Shown: one piece after another, positions 36,643-47,535 of the stretch
Layout: each line of letters begins with the position of its first letter
Position numbering within the stretch: position 1 is the first letter of the stretch
Assembly (NCBI GenBank): GCA_032719365.1
Contig: CM064873.1
Location: 40,773,742 to 40,837,741 of the forward strand
Reading direction: 5' to 3'
DNA from: Prinsepia uniflora
Lineage: Eukaryota; Streptophyta; Magnoliopsida; Rosales; Rosaceae
DNA length: 64,000 bases
Program-made: the position numbers and the translations under genes
Notes under the pieces: generated by a model
The model's input: the letters and a program-made list of their open reading frames with translations, nothing else
What the model was told of the DNA's origin: nothing
Databases searched by the model: none

Positions 36643-37251
36643 TGCTGACAAAATAGATTCCCGCAGATATATATGTTGAGCATGAGCTCCCCAAAGCTTA
36701 AGCCGACGTACGTACGTTTTCTTTCTTTTGTCTTGGGCTTATTATTTGAAGATTTAAATAAATAAATTAGTAACTAATTATATGAGAACGACTCCATCTC
36801 CAATTCTCCATCCATCATCTTAAACTAGGAGTAACATAACTAACGGAGTCAAACTTTGAGCTACAAATTTGGATTCAAATTAAGATCCGACCAGACAATT
36901 CAACGGAGTGCCCCGTTGTGTTATTTTTTAATTTTTAGTTTTCCAGAGATAAGAGGGCAAAGCCAACAAGGCAACGACGCTAGGCTTTATATCTATATAT
37001 ATAACCATGAGGTTGTTTTGTCATAATGATTCTTGATCCACCTCCTGCCCAGCTGGCTGGTATGGAGTTGCAGACCAATTAGATGCTATTTGTAGTTTAA
37101 AACGGGTATTGACAACACTCTCAATGAGTTTCATGAGGATTACGCAGAGACATTACTTTGGCCAAAATAATAATAATAATAATACGCTTTATTGCTATTC
37201 CTGCAGTTCGATATGCTAGTCGACCTAATGTCTCTCAAAACACATTATTTT
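36643..37251 (-). promoter_or_regulatory. 5' UTR and promoter region of the AP-1 sigma gene
   Basis: AT-rich sequence upstream of the start codon. A TATA-like run lies at about 36984-37001 (TATATATATAGATATAAAG on the minus strand), about 345 bp before the ATG. An ACGTACGTACG tract lies at about 36707-36718. No ORF is visible. The promoter assignment is inference from position. Confidence 0.4.
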
Positions 37252-37516
37252 TGTTGAAGCCGAATTCGTCCATACAATCAAAAATCTCCTAGATCTCTAC
37301 AAACAATAAGCAGTAAGTTATCGTTCGCTCTAATCGAGGCCCTAGAGAGTTGTTCGACCAAGAATGCTCAAATACTTAAGTCAGCTTTGGAAATACATTA
37401 TTTAATATGTGGGTAAATATGAGCCGTTAATGTTATTATCAAGGGCAATTTAGACATTATGAGAATTGTGGGCCACGTGGTAGCTCCACGATTGTTTAGC
37501 AATTTATGGTTCCACA
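37252..37516 (-). mobile_element. Inverted Tat/Retand-like LTR remnant R2
   Basis: The minus strand aligns with R1 at 34298-34833: TGTGGA start at 37516, a shared GCCGTTAATGT and AATAATGTATTT block, the CTTAAGTATTTGAGC / GGTCGAAC block, and a TTCAACA end. It lacks about 280 bp of the AT-rich and TATA part of R1. No TSD is clear. Confidence 0.6.
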
Positions 37517-38669
37517 AATGCACCCACCACGCTTAGGAATTCAGGAAATCCTAAGGGATATAATTTGTATTGTGACCCCGATAAATTTATATATGAGAGT
37601 AAGACTCTGATTGGTCTTCAATTTCATTGTGTCGTTGTTCTTTTTGAGTAAAAATTCCATTGAGTTCGAGATATGACATTATGCACAAATTACGCTCGGA
37701 GCCTGATATGTGATTGGGTCTAACTTGTTGTCCAATAGCAATCAAACCTCTCATTGATGAGATTTAATTTTCATTAAGTCTCTAATTAATTTGGAGAGTT
37801 TCTTTTGGTAGAGTGAATTTAATAACAATTATTCAACCCATTAATGTTTGGGCAAAAAAAAACTATTATATAATGAGGAAGTGAGAGGTAGCCTCATCTT
37901 CAAATCATCTTCAAATTTTGCCAAACTGTTATGTGGAGGTGGACCGTAAGCTTCAATCTCAGGGTAGCACTATTTTCCCTTCTGATTTCGTAGTTTATTT
38001 ATTTGGGAAGAATTTGTTTCCTTCTCTTTGATGAGGTAGATAGCCGACATCTTCTCCTTATTTTCCCTTTTTTATTTCTCTCTCTAACCTTGTACATGGT
38101 GTGGAAAATGTGAAAGAGAAGGGTTGTGAGTTCAAATCCAGCAACAGTAAGGCCCTCTCAAATTCTTTCATGTGCATGGGTTCCAGCGGCAAAAAAATAA
38201 ATGGCATGAAGATGATTGGCGGAGAGCCTGATTGGCGAGGCAACTGTGGGCATCGTCTTGTCGGCGGCTGAAGTGAGGGCGCAATCAAGTAGCGATCATT
38301 GATTGGCTGGAACGAGGGGCTGTCGGCCACTGGGACCCGCCTGTTGGAAAAATCGCAGAGGAATTTTGACGCGTGTGAGACAGGCACGCGCTGAGTGGAC
38401 AACCAGTTTGACCAGGAAGACTTTGTTGACAACTGATTTGGGTGGCAACGCAAACCGAGCGCTTACAAGTGGAGAGGATCAGCTGTGAGGAGCATCTACA
38501 TGCGAATGGAGCGCTGACATATAGAGAGGAGCAGCTGAGAAGAGCTATAGAAGGCAAAGACTAGTCTGGCACGTGTGTTCACGCGTCGAAAAACTGCAGT
38601 GACCGGCAGGAGAATGTCTAGAGGGCGCCTACTGACGCGCGTTAGCATTACTATGTGACAATTTTCCAT
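37517..38669. other. Unclassified low-copy-looking sequence
   Basis: I see no LTR landmarks or domains. Short overlapping frames at 38058-38735 lie on both strands and look like chance. A GTTCAAATCC box at 38130-38139 resembles a Pol III B-box, but I find no matching A-box. Confidence 0.35.
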
Positions 38670-41600
38670 TGTTCTACCGGCTTTCCCGAACCTGTCCAAA
38701 TCCCATAATTCACAATGTTTATACAAATGCCCCATAATGTTTTCGAATTTTTAACTATTTTAACCTAGCCTTTAAACCTTCAGACATCCCAAATCCTATT
38801 GAAAAGATGTCTGATAGACTAGAAATCAGTCCCAAAATGTTCGTTTTATCGAACAATTTAAAAGTCGTGTTGGAACCTTCCTCAAAAGGTGTGCCACGCA
38901 CCCTCACGCACCGCCCAAAGGGGCTGCGCGTGGGAGCCACGTGCCAGCACTGTTCATCTTCAACCTTGGTCAAACCGGGTTCGGTTCAAGCCGGTCCAAC
39001 AGAATTGGCGGTCACGGTTCTCCCTCGATTTTCCCAATCCTATTTGTCTCAATAGCTTCGTCCTATCCTAACCAATTAATCTACTTACTGAAAACTTGAA
39101 AAACAAGGTGAGAAAGTAGCTCCCCGATCAACTAACATTCCTTCAAATTTTATCCTTTCTGTTTCCATGGCTCTGGCCATCTGAGGCCATGGTTTCAAGC
39201 TCAAGCATCTCCTAGAACCGTCAGGAACCTCATACAAACATCCAATTCAATCGTCAAACACTAAAAGATGAGATGCCAATTTCAAAGTAAAACAGGACAT
39301 TCACGGTTGAGGACCCTACCTTCGTCGTCGTGTCCTGTCGTGACCACCACCGCGTGCATCTAAACCTTCTGTCCAACTCTCCTTCACACCGTACAAGCAA
39401 TTAGATGAGGTTGAGAGGGTTTATCAGTGGTGGGATTTCATGAGCACTCACGGCCCCTCCTCTGTTTCTCACAGTGTCCACTGCCACCGTCCACGACGGT
39501 GGCACCACCACTCTTGTCTCACTTCCTCCTTCCCTTTTCCTTCGCACATCCTTCACAGATGATGACGATCAAAGGAAATTTTCTGGATTGTTTTTTACGG
39601 TTACACCCTCTCCTCTATTTCCTCTGTTCCAAAACCCTATTAAACTATTAAACCAATTTAAAATGAACAAATGAGGCGGCTGTGCAAGGTTCCACAACCA
39701 TCCAGAGAGGGACATGTGTCCAAACTCTGGTGGACACAATCTCCAAGCAGCCAAGTGTCCCAATTTCACTGGGCACAGATACCTAGACCATCAATGTAAC
39801 GACCCGGAAATTCGAAAAGGAAAATTTGGAAAAAGTTGAAGGAAATGACGATTTTACCCTTGGAATGGGGTGAACGGTTGACTTTTGGTTCGAGTGGTCA
39901 AACAGACTTTGACCAATGACTGTGACATAATTCGGGACGTCACGAATTCATAGACAGGTGGCACGCCCGATTTCGACATGCGAGGAGAAAGTTATGATGT
40001 TCGGAAGTTTAAGGGTAATTTGGTAAATTGGTTAAAAGGGGCCATTTGTTGACTTTTTGATCAGGATCGTGTTTGGACATTCCATAAGTACCATTGGGTA
40101 GGTCTCGAGACGCTGAATCCGTAGACAGACAGCATGCGTCAATCGGGGTTCGGATGAAAAAGTTATGGGCTTGAGAAAGCGAGGGGCATTTTGGTAATTT
40201 GTCAAAGAAGGGTAAAATGGTAATTTGAGTTGGGCGGTTAAGTGGCTGGGCTCAGATTTGATGATGCATCTGTTTTGGTGACTCCTGCCGTTCTTTAAGT
40301 AACACTTGTCACCTGGCAGAGAAGAATTAGTGGTAATGGTGATGAGTTTGCATTAAGGATACGTTTGTATAAGGATAAAAACAGAGACATTGATTTCTTG
40401 ATCGATCTCACCAGTAGTAACCACAACCCAATTGAGAACTGGGGATTGAGAGGAAAACAAAGAGAATTAATTGGTGAAACTTGAACTCAACTGAAACCAA
40501 ACTTACCAACCCAGAAAAACCCGAAAAATCATTAAAGGACCTTAGGATCGAATTCGAATTCTTAGACGTTTATGAATGAAATTGATCGTGAATTTAGCTC
40601 CCTGGGCTTGAGAAGAGTCGAACCCACTGATAATTGATGTGAATTAGAGTCGTTTTTCCCTAGAAAAGAGAAGGGGAAGACTTGAGATGTTCGAACTTGA
40701 GTCGAGGAAATTGAGACATGGAATGATGAAATTGATCTTGGAAATGTGTTCATTAGGACCCCATGATGCTTCCTGATGCATCAATTGAAGGAGAACGATG
40801 GAGAATGATGACCTTCGAAGACTGCACAGTGTTTTGTGTTCTTCGCGAAATCGAGTTCAATTCGATGGGATTAAGGTAATGCTTTATGTAATTGGGTTTA
40901 CAAAACCTAAATTAAGTCTATAATGATGCTAATGGACGATTGCCTTGAAGAAATTGATGTCGAATTGATGGATATCGAACCGGGTCACCTCGCGGGTCGC
41001 AGGATCCGTTTACCAGATAAACGGGTAGGGACGATACACTGTAGCAGGCGCGTGGGTTTCACGCGTAGCCACTCACGGTGGCGCGTGAGGGCGCGTGGGA
41101 CCGATTCCCGAGGTGAGGTCAACATGACTTTCGTTCTATGCAATGTAACGAACATTTTGACACTGGTTTCGAGGAAATCGGACACCGTTTTGATATTGTT
41201 TCGAGGGCCGAAGGTTTATGTTATGTTTAAAATACGTATTTAAATCTCGGAAAAAAATTGGGAAAAATTATATGAGGTATATTGAGAGGTTAATGACCCT
41301 TGATAATGATTGTGGTCAGGTATGATGACTTCCAGAAATTACGGAAAAACGTGCAGCTCGGAAAGCGAGCGATATGGACGGTGTGTGAGTGAACTTTTGT
41401 TTTCTACCCTGAATGCATGCATCTATGTTTTAATGATTTGAAATGATTTCGTATGATTGATGTTTTGATGTGATGATTTCTGGATTTTGGGAATATTATA
41501 TTATTTTATATGATTTTGGGCATGATTTTCGAGAAAATTGTGAAACTGTTGTTTTGGGCGAAGGCCCGGGATTTGTGATTGGTTTTGACTCGGATTATGG

Positions 41601-43124
41601 ATCGGGAAATTGATTTGATGAAATTGTAATGCTTTTGGCTATAGTTTATGGATTTATGTGAAAGTGGCAACTAGGTTGTGACTGTACGGATTTACGTGAA
41701 AATGATATTTTGGCCTTGAAACCCAATTGGATAGTGATTTTGACTCGGATTTTGGAGTCACATGTGAATACAATGAAATTGATGATTTTGATTTATAAAG
41801 TATATTCTGGACACTGTTTTTATGATGGATTTGTGGAACTTGGTTTGTGAACGCTATGTTTCGGGCAGAGGCCCTATTGAAATGTTTTTTTTACTTGATT
41901 TGGTACATAACTGGTTTTCAAATGGGATTACTGGATTTGGTGACTGTTCCACATATACCATCCTCTGTTATTTGATAGTCTCCTCCAGACGTTATAGATC
42001 CTGGAGTAGTCACGATCCACTTCCTGGAGATGAGTAGCTCCAAGGGAGGCTCAGTCTCAGGAGTGTGAGTTTATGTTGATACCCTCCAGATGTCATATAT
42101 CATGGAGAGGATATCACCCCAGACATCGTAGATCCTGGGGAGGTACTCGGACGTGAGACACCCGAGTTTGCACGCGTTGCATTGATATCGTGACGGGTTA
42201 TTTGGATATTGATATTGGATATTGAGGATTGGTGGTATTGATGATTTATTGATATTTGTGTCCAGATACTTTATATCGTGCACTGATTCGATGAACATGA
42301 GTTATCGATCCACTGTTCATACTTGATTGATTTCACACTATGACTCATGTTTTATGATATGCATGCATGTTTGTGAAACTGGAGGGTAAGAATGTATTTT
42401 GATAAATATATTTCTAAAACTTTGTTTTGTCTACTCACACCTTTTCTGTTTTATTGACCCTGCAAGTCGTGGCGCGTTGATCGAGGCTGATCTGGAGGTG
42501 GAGGCATGAGTGGGCACAGGTACGGTTATCCCTTGTTTGGCAAGTACTGAGGGAAATTTCGGAACTTCAGTTGACTTGTCAGACGAGAGCAGGACCGGGC
42601 ACGGTTATCTATGTTCTTCGGGGACGGGTCCTGTCAATCAAATGACCAAAATGCCGTTAATGCCCAAATTAGCATTTTGCCCCTCACGTATTTAGACTCA
42701 TAACTGAACCGTCCAAAGTTTGATGACAGTATGCCGCCTGTCGTTGTACTCAGGGAATCGAGACCTACCTAACGGTCCGTGAAATGCGTGGAAAATCCAT
42801 GTCTTATGAAAAGTCAACAGTTTGCCCCTTTTTGAACCAAATTACCAAAATACCCCCGAACTTCCGAACATCATAACTTCTTTCTCAAATGTTGGAATCA
42901 GACGTGCCACCTGTCTACCGACTCGTGACGTCCCGAACTACATTACAGTCCTCGATCAAAGTCCATTTGACCGCCAGAACTAGAAGTCAACGTTTCGCCC
43001 ATTCTAGGGGCAAAACCGTCATTTCGCACTGTTCGTCCGAAATCACCCAACTAATCACTGATTAATTCCACTAATCGGTCATTAAGTACTAAGCTAATCC
43101 CAGTTTCCGGGATGGTTCGTTACA
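38670..43124 (-). mobile_element. Minus-strand LTR, 3'-truncated, with nested solo LTR
   Basis: The minus strand starts at 43124 with TGTAACGAACCATCCC. The outer LTR continues on the left of the nested LTR (38670-39794), where CCCGAACCTGTCCAAATC and CCCAAAATGTTCGTT blocks match other family members. The portion beyond about 38670 (LTR 3' end) is missing. Confidence 0.75.
39795..42636 (+). mobile_element. Solo LTR, plus strand, TSD ATCAA
   Basis: It spans 2,842 bp, from TGTAACGACCCGG to GGGACGGGTCCTGTCA. It has a perfect TSD, ATCAA, at 39790-39794 and 42637-42641. It keeps GTGAGT at 41385-41390, GAATGCATGCATC at about 41410, the TCTCCTCCAGACG block at about 41980 and the CTCAC block near 42434. 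Confidence 0.93.
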
Positions 43125-44059
43125 TTTCCAACGACATCTTTGTGGAGCTTGGTGAAATATGCTATTCTATGTGGGCTCCCGAATGATGCAAAGGCAAAAA
43201 TCCAACTAGTGCTCAACAGAAAGGCATCCTCTTTTGGCCATAAGTTGAGACTGAAACCTTTATTCTTGAAAATCTTGGACGGTGGAAGACCTTCCAAATT
43301 CTTGGTTAAAGAATGGCTAAGCGCTCTAGTGCATTTGACAATTGAAGTTATCTTGAAAATGAACAACAAATAGAGACTTAACTCGTTTCTTGAGGATAAA
43401 TAAAGCCCTAAAATGCTTTCCAAGTCTGTTAGGGGGCATTTCCTAGTTGTTATAGCCTAGTAAGGTCATTTAGCAGGTGTAGATTTCCGTCAATCCTTCC
43501 GAACACTTGGTCAAGTTCTTGGAGGTTGAAATTCAACGAGATGGAAATCTAGAAATTGAGACTTGAACGACTTTAACTATTATATGCCCCCACAAATTTG
43601 CTTTAGAAAGAAAATAAGGAGCTAAAGTTGGGTATGACGAGTTGCAATGGAATCTCTTCCAAGAAGCTGGAGCTGGAGATGGAGCCAGAGGTTGAGGTCG
43701 AGAATGGTGGACGACTTTCTCCCTACTTTTTGTTGAAGAATGGACTGTATCCCAAAGTATGATAGGTATAGATGCCTTGCCCCCATAATTCTCATTTGCT
43801 TCTTGTTCAATATTGTACTTTCATTTCAATATTGATTACCTAGTGTGAGCAATCGACATGTGATTTGCCAACCATTTTCCAAATCAAGAAATGAAAATTT
43901 TGAATTTTGAATTCATGTGTGAAGCATCCTCTACAATAATTTTATTTATTTGAATTTACTTATGATCTTGTAGGCTTTCAAACGCCCCCATTGCAGCCAT
44001 GAGCATCTACTGAGAGTTTTTCAACTCCAATTCGCTTATAGCGATTCCCAGATAGAGCC
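43125..44059. other. Unclassified region
   Basis: AT-rich to moderate composition. The largest frame (43140-43373, 77 aa) matches nothing I recognise. It may belong to an older repeat whose minisatellite follows. Confidence 0.3.
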
Positions 44060-44755
44060 CTGGGCTGCTTCCAGGATGAAGATTTGGATTGCTTTCTGGA
44101 GGAAGGCTTGAAGTGCTTCCAGGTGATGTGCTCTTGGGAGGAAGGCTTTGCACGCTTTCCGGAGAAAGGCTTTGATTGCTTTCCTGAGGATAGACTTGAG
44201 GTGCTTCATAGAGGTAGACCTTGATGCTTCGAGGGACGAAATCTTAGATGCTTCGCAGGGTGAAGGCTTGGATGCTTCACATGGTAAAGGCTTGGACGCT
44301 TCGCATAACGAAGGTTTTGATGCTTCGCATGATGAAGGCTTAGATGCTTCGCATGATGAAGGCTTAGATGCTTCACACGATGAAGGCTTAGATGCTTCGC
44401 ATGACGAATGATTGGATACTTCGCATTGCGAAAGCTTCGGTGCTTTGTAGGCGCGGGTTTCGACACTTCGCATGGCGACGACTTTGATGCTTTACATGGC
44501 GAAGGCTTGGATGCTTCGCATGGCATTGGATGCTTTATATGGCAAAGGTTTTGATGCTTTGCATGGCGAATGCTTTGATGCTTCGCATGACGAAGACTCG
44601 GATGCTTTGCATGGCAAAGGCTTTAGATGCTTCTTAGGAGTGAATGCTTGGGTGCTTCACAGGGGCGAAGGCTTTGAGGCTTTGCTTGAGCAAAGTCTTT
44701 GGATGCTTCGCAGGGGAAAATACTTTGGCGCTTCGCATTTCTGAAGGCTGATAGG
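44060..44755. repeat. 24-bp minisatellite with hairpin-forming units
   Basis: There are about 25-29 imperfect copies of a 24-bp unit built from GAAGGCTT, GATGCTTCGCAT and a variable dinucleotide. Copies are nearly identical at 44216-44410 and degenerate towards both ends. Many units contain CTTCGC-ATG-GCGAAG, a 6-bp inverted repeat. Because 24 is divisible by three, both strands stay open and give repetitive frames (DASHDEGL on +, EASKPSSC on -); I do not call these proteins. Confidence 0.88.
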
Positions 44756-44963
44756 CTCTTAATTGAGCTTTATTTTATATTTTTTTTATACCCTTTGTAC
44801 TTAACTTTTAATATTAAAACACCAAACAATTGGAGAAAATAATATATTTTGTGGGATTTTTCTAGGAATAAATAAAACTTGGAATTCTGAACATTTTGGC
44901 GACAGAATCATCCCGATCGGAATTCGAACAAAGAAATTATGGACGAAATTCGGTGGATTTATA
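44756..44963 (+). other. Short AT-rich spacer, possible old LTR end with TTTTGGCGACAG
   Basis: TTTTGGCGACAG at about 44893 resembles the TGGCGCC-type primer binding region of Tat/Athila elements, so the minisatellite may lie in an LTR of that lineage. This is tentative. Confidence 0.25.
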
Positions 44964-45493
44964 TGTAACGACCCATCTCAAATTTCAGAATTAGATTAGT
45001 GACTAATGAAGGATTAGTGAGTTTAATCGGTGATTAGTTGGGAAAAATCGGACGGATGACGCAAAATGATCGTTTTGTCCCTGGTCGTGGGAAAAATGTT
45101 GACTTTTAACCTGGGAGGTTCGATGACTGAGGGCTGAGGACCGTTACGTAGATCGGGTCGATACGAATTCGTAGACAGGCGGCACACCGAAATCGAACTT
45201 TGTACGGGAAAGTTATGGTCACGGGAAGTTAGATTGCACTATGCACGCATTACGAGGCAAGGATTAGGTGGCAATATCTGATTTGGCAGATATTTATGTG
45301 GGACCCATGGATGAGTGACAAGTGTCACTCATCCCATTGGCCCTTAACCCCAAAATGTGGATCTAAATGGTGATTGGTCCACTTGTATTTTAATACATAT
45401 ATTTTCCACCCATCACTCATCCTAGCCATCCATCTCTACCTTTTTCTCTCATCCTCACCATCCATTTTTATCTCATCTGATCATCATCACCAA

Positions 45494-45549
<56 letters not shown>

Positions 45550-47535
45550 CCCTGCGCATCAAACATCATCTTCTTCATTTTGTCTGTAAAACCCGAACCC
45601 CAAACTAAACTTAACTCATCCAAAACCTCACCCATTGTTTCTGGGAGGTAATTGAAAGTGAGAAAGGGAGAGAGGACAAATCGAATGGCTACCACGGATT
45701 GCGCCGTAGTGGACAGCGGCCCAAGAAGCCGAAAATGGTGAGTTCCGAGTTTAAAATTGTATTTTGGTTTTCAATGCTCATCGATCGATTTTATTGATTG
45801 GAAATGATTTCTGGTGATCGTATGGGTTGGTAAGGATTGAAAATGGAGGCTAAGGTGGTTGGAGTGGACGACAGGATGAGGTTGCAGGTGGCCGGTTCGT
45901 TATTCGATCATGGAGGTAGTTTTTCTACCCATTTTTCATGTTCTTAATGGCTAGATCGGTTAGGTTTGTTGTTAGGAACCTTTAGGAAGCAAAATGGAAC
46001 AAAATGGGTCAAAATAAACGAAATGGAGCCCTGAACCGGTCCAGACCAGTCCGATCAGGTTCAAACCAGTGAACTCGGTCGGTTGGAGGTAGAAGACAGT
46101 GAACAATGCAAGCGCGTGAGCTTCACGCGCAACCCCTTTGGGCGGCGTGTGAGGGCGCATGTGGGGTCTTTTTGGGATGACTTCAACATGTGAATTAATC
46201 TATTCGATGTAACGAACATTTTTGGACTAATTTCGTGTCGATCGGACACCGTCTTGATATTGTTCGGGACGTCCAAAGATTTAGGATCGAGTTTAAAAAT
46301 AGTTAAAAATTCGGAAAAATTACGGAATTTCAGTGAGAGGTTAATAAGGTAGTTAGTAACCCTCTAGATTGATTTGGACAGGTTTAGGAGTCCCGGTGAG
46401 GGTGATTAGCCCGGGGAGGCTTACGACATGCAAATCGAGGCGGCAGCGTAGGACGGTCTGTGAGTGGACCTTGATTTCTAAACTGTGATGCATGCATAAA
46501 TGTTTTATATGTTTTACATATGTGATTCTATGATGATGATTTGTATATTAGTGATTTACATGATTTCACGTATTTCGAGGCGATTTACATATCTGCACGT
46601 AAATTGAGGTTTACGATTTTACACTGATTATACGTGCTTATGGTTTTGGAAATGGTTTAATGAAATGGTTTTGGATTTGAAAAGGTAAACTCGGGCATAA
46701 GACCCATTTGTTTTGGAAACCCTCGGACTCAAAGTCCCTTTTAGTCACGTTATCGAGTCAGGGGCCCAATTGGTTCGTGAATTGATTTTATTTGATTTAC
46801 AAAATTCCGGACTTGAAGTCCATTTGATTTGACAAGGCATCGGGCCGGAGGCCTAGTTGGTTTACTTATCGGGCTCGAGGCCCACTTGGCTTGCGTATCA
46901 GGCTCGAGCCCCAGTTGACTTACGTATCGGCCACGGGGCCTATTTAGTTTAAGAAATCGGGCACGAGGCCCATTTGGGTTATGAATCGGGCCGAGGGCAC
47001 AATTGATTTATGAATTCGGGCGTAGGGCCCAGTTATGGTTTACGATTGTTATTCTGGTCGGGGCCCATAAATGGATTTCTGGTTCACGTTTATGGGGACC
47101 GGGCATGAACCTTTGAAAGGTTTTAAGAATTATCTCAAATGGTTTTTCATATACCATCCTTATATATATGGATTCTCTCCTCTGGAGAGGGTCGTTGGCC
47201 TAGGTGTACCCCAGAGTAGTCATGGAGCGTTGACTGAGTGGAGTCGCCCCCGTTGGGTTCCTTACTCTCAGGAAGGCTATTATGGATTATAATCCCCAGG
47301 GAGGGTCATTGATCTGCGGACATTGACCTAGGTGGACTCTGGGGAGACTTGGGATTTGAGACCACAAGTAGCACGCGCGTAGCTCTAGATACCGTGATAG
47401 AATTGGTTATATGATATACGATAAACATGATTTCTTGGATTGCGAAATTGTGTTTTATGAATGAGAAATGGATTTGGGCTGAGATCCCACATATGTTACA
47501 ATGTTATGGATTTTTGTAAATGGGTTTGGGCAAGG
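44964..47535 (+). mobile_element. Plus-strand LTR (H), interrupted by later insertions
   Basis: It starts TGTAACGACCCATCTC. Landmarks: a perfect 12-bp-arm palindrome at 45309-45334, a (CT)25 run, GTGAGTGGACC at about 46460, GATGCATGCATAAATG at about 46488, and a well-developed hairpin array of GGGCTCGAGGCCC-like units at 46690-47060. It is broken at 47535 by LTR-A and resumes for 38 bp at 50320-50357 before LTR-B. The right end is not seen. Confidence 0.8.
45496..45545 (+). repeat. (CT)25 microsatellite
   Basis: An uninterrupted 50-bp CT run within LTR H. It produces spurious Ser-Leu and Arg-Glu frames on the two strands. Confidence 0.97.

Noticed and set aside
38100..38200. tRNA-derived SINE suggested by GTTCAAATCC
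   Set aside because: There is no convincing A-box at the right distance, no poly-A tail and no TSD.
43140..43373. 77-aa plus-strand ORF as a gene
   Set aside because: No recognisable domain; it lies in unclassified repeat-like DNA without promoter or splice evidence.
44036..44526. Repetitive open frames on both strands (DASHDEGL and EASKPSSC repeats) as repeat proteins
   Set aside because: They arise from a 24-bp minisatellite whose length is a multiple of three. Several frames are open at once and no start context or flanking domain supports translation.
45374..45695. Ser-Leu and Arg-Glu rich frames
   Set aside because: They are products of the (CT)25 microsatellite in an LTR.
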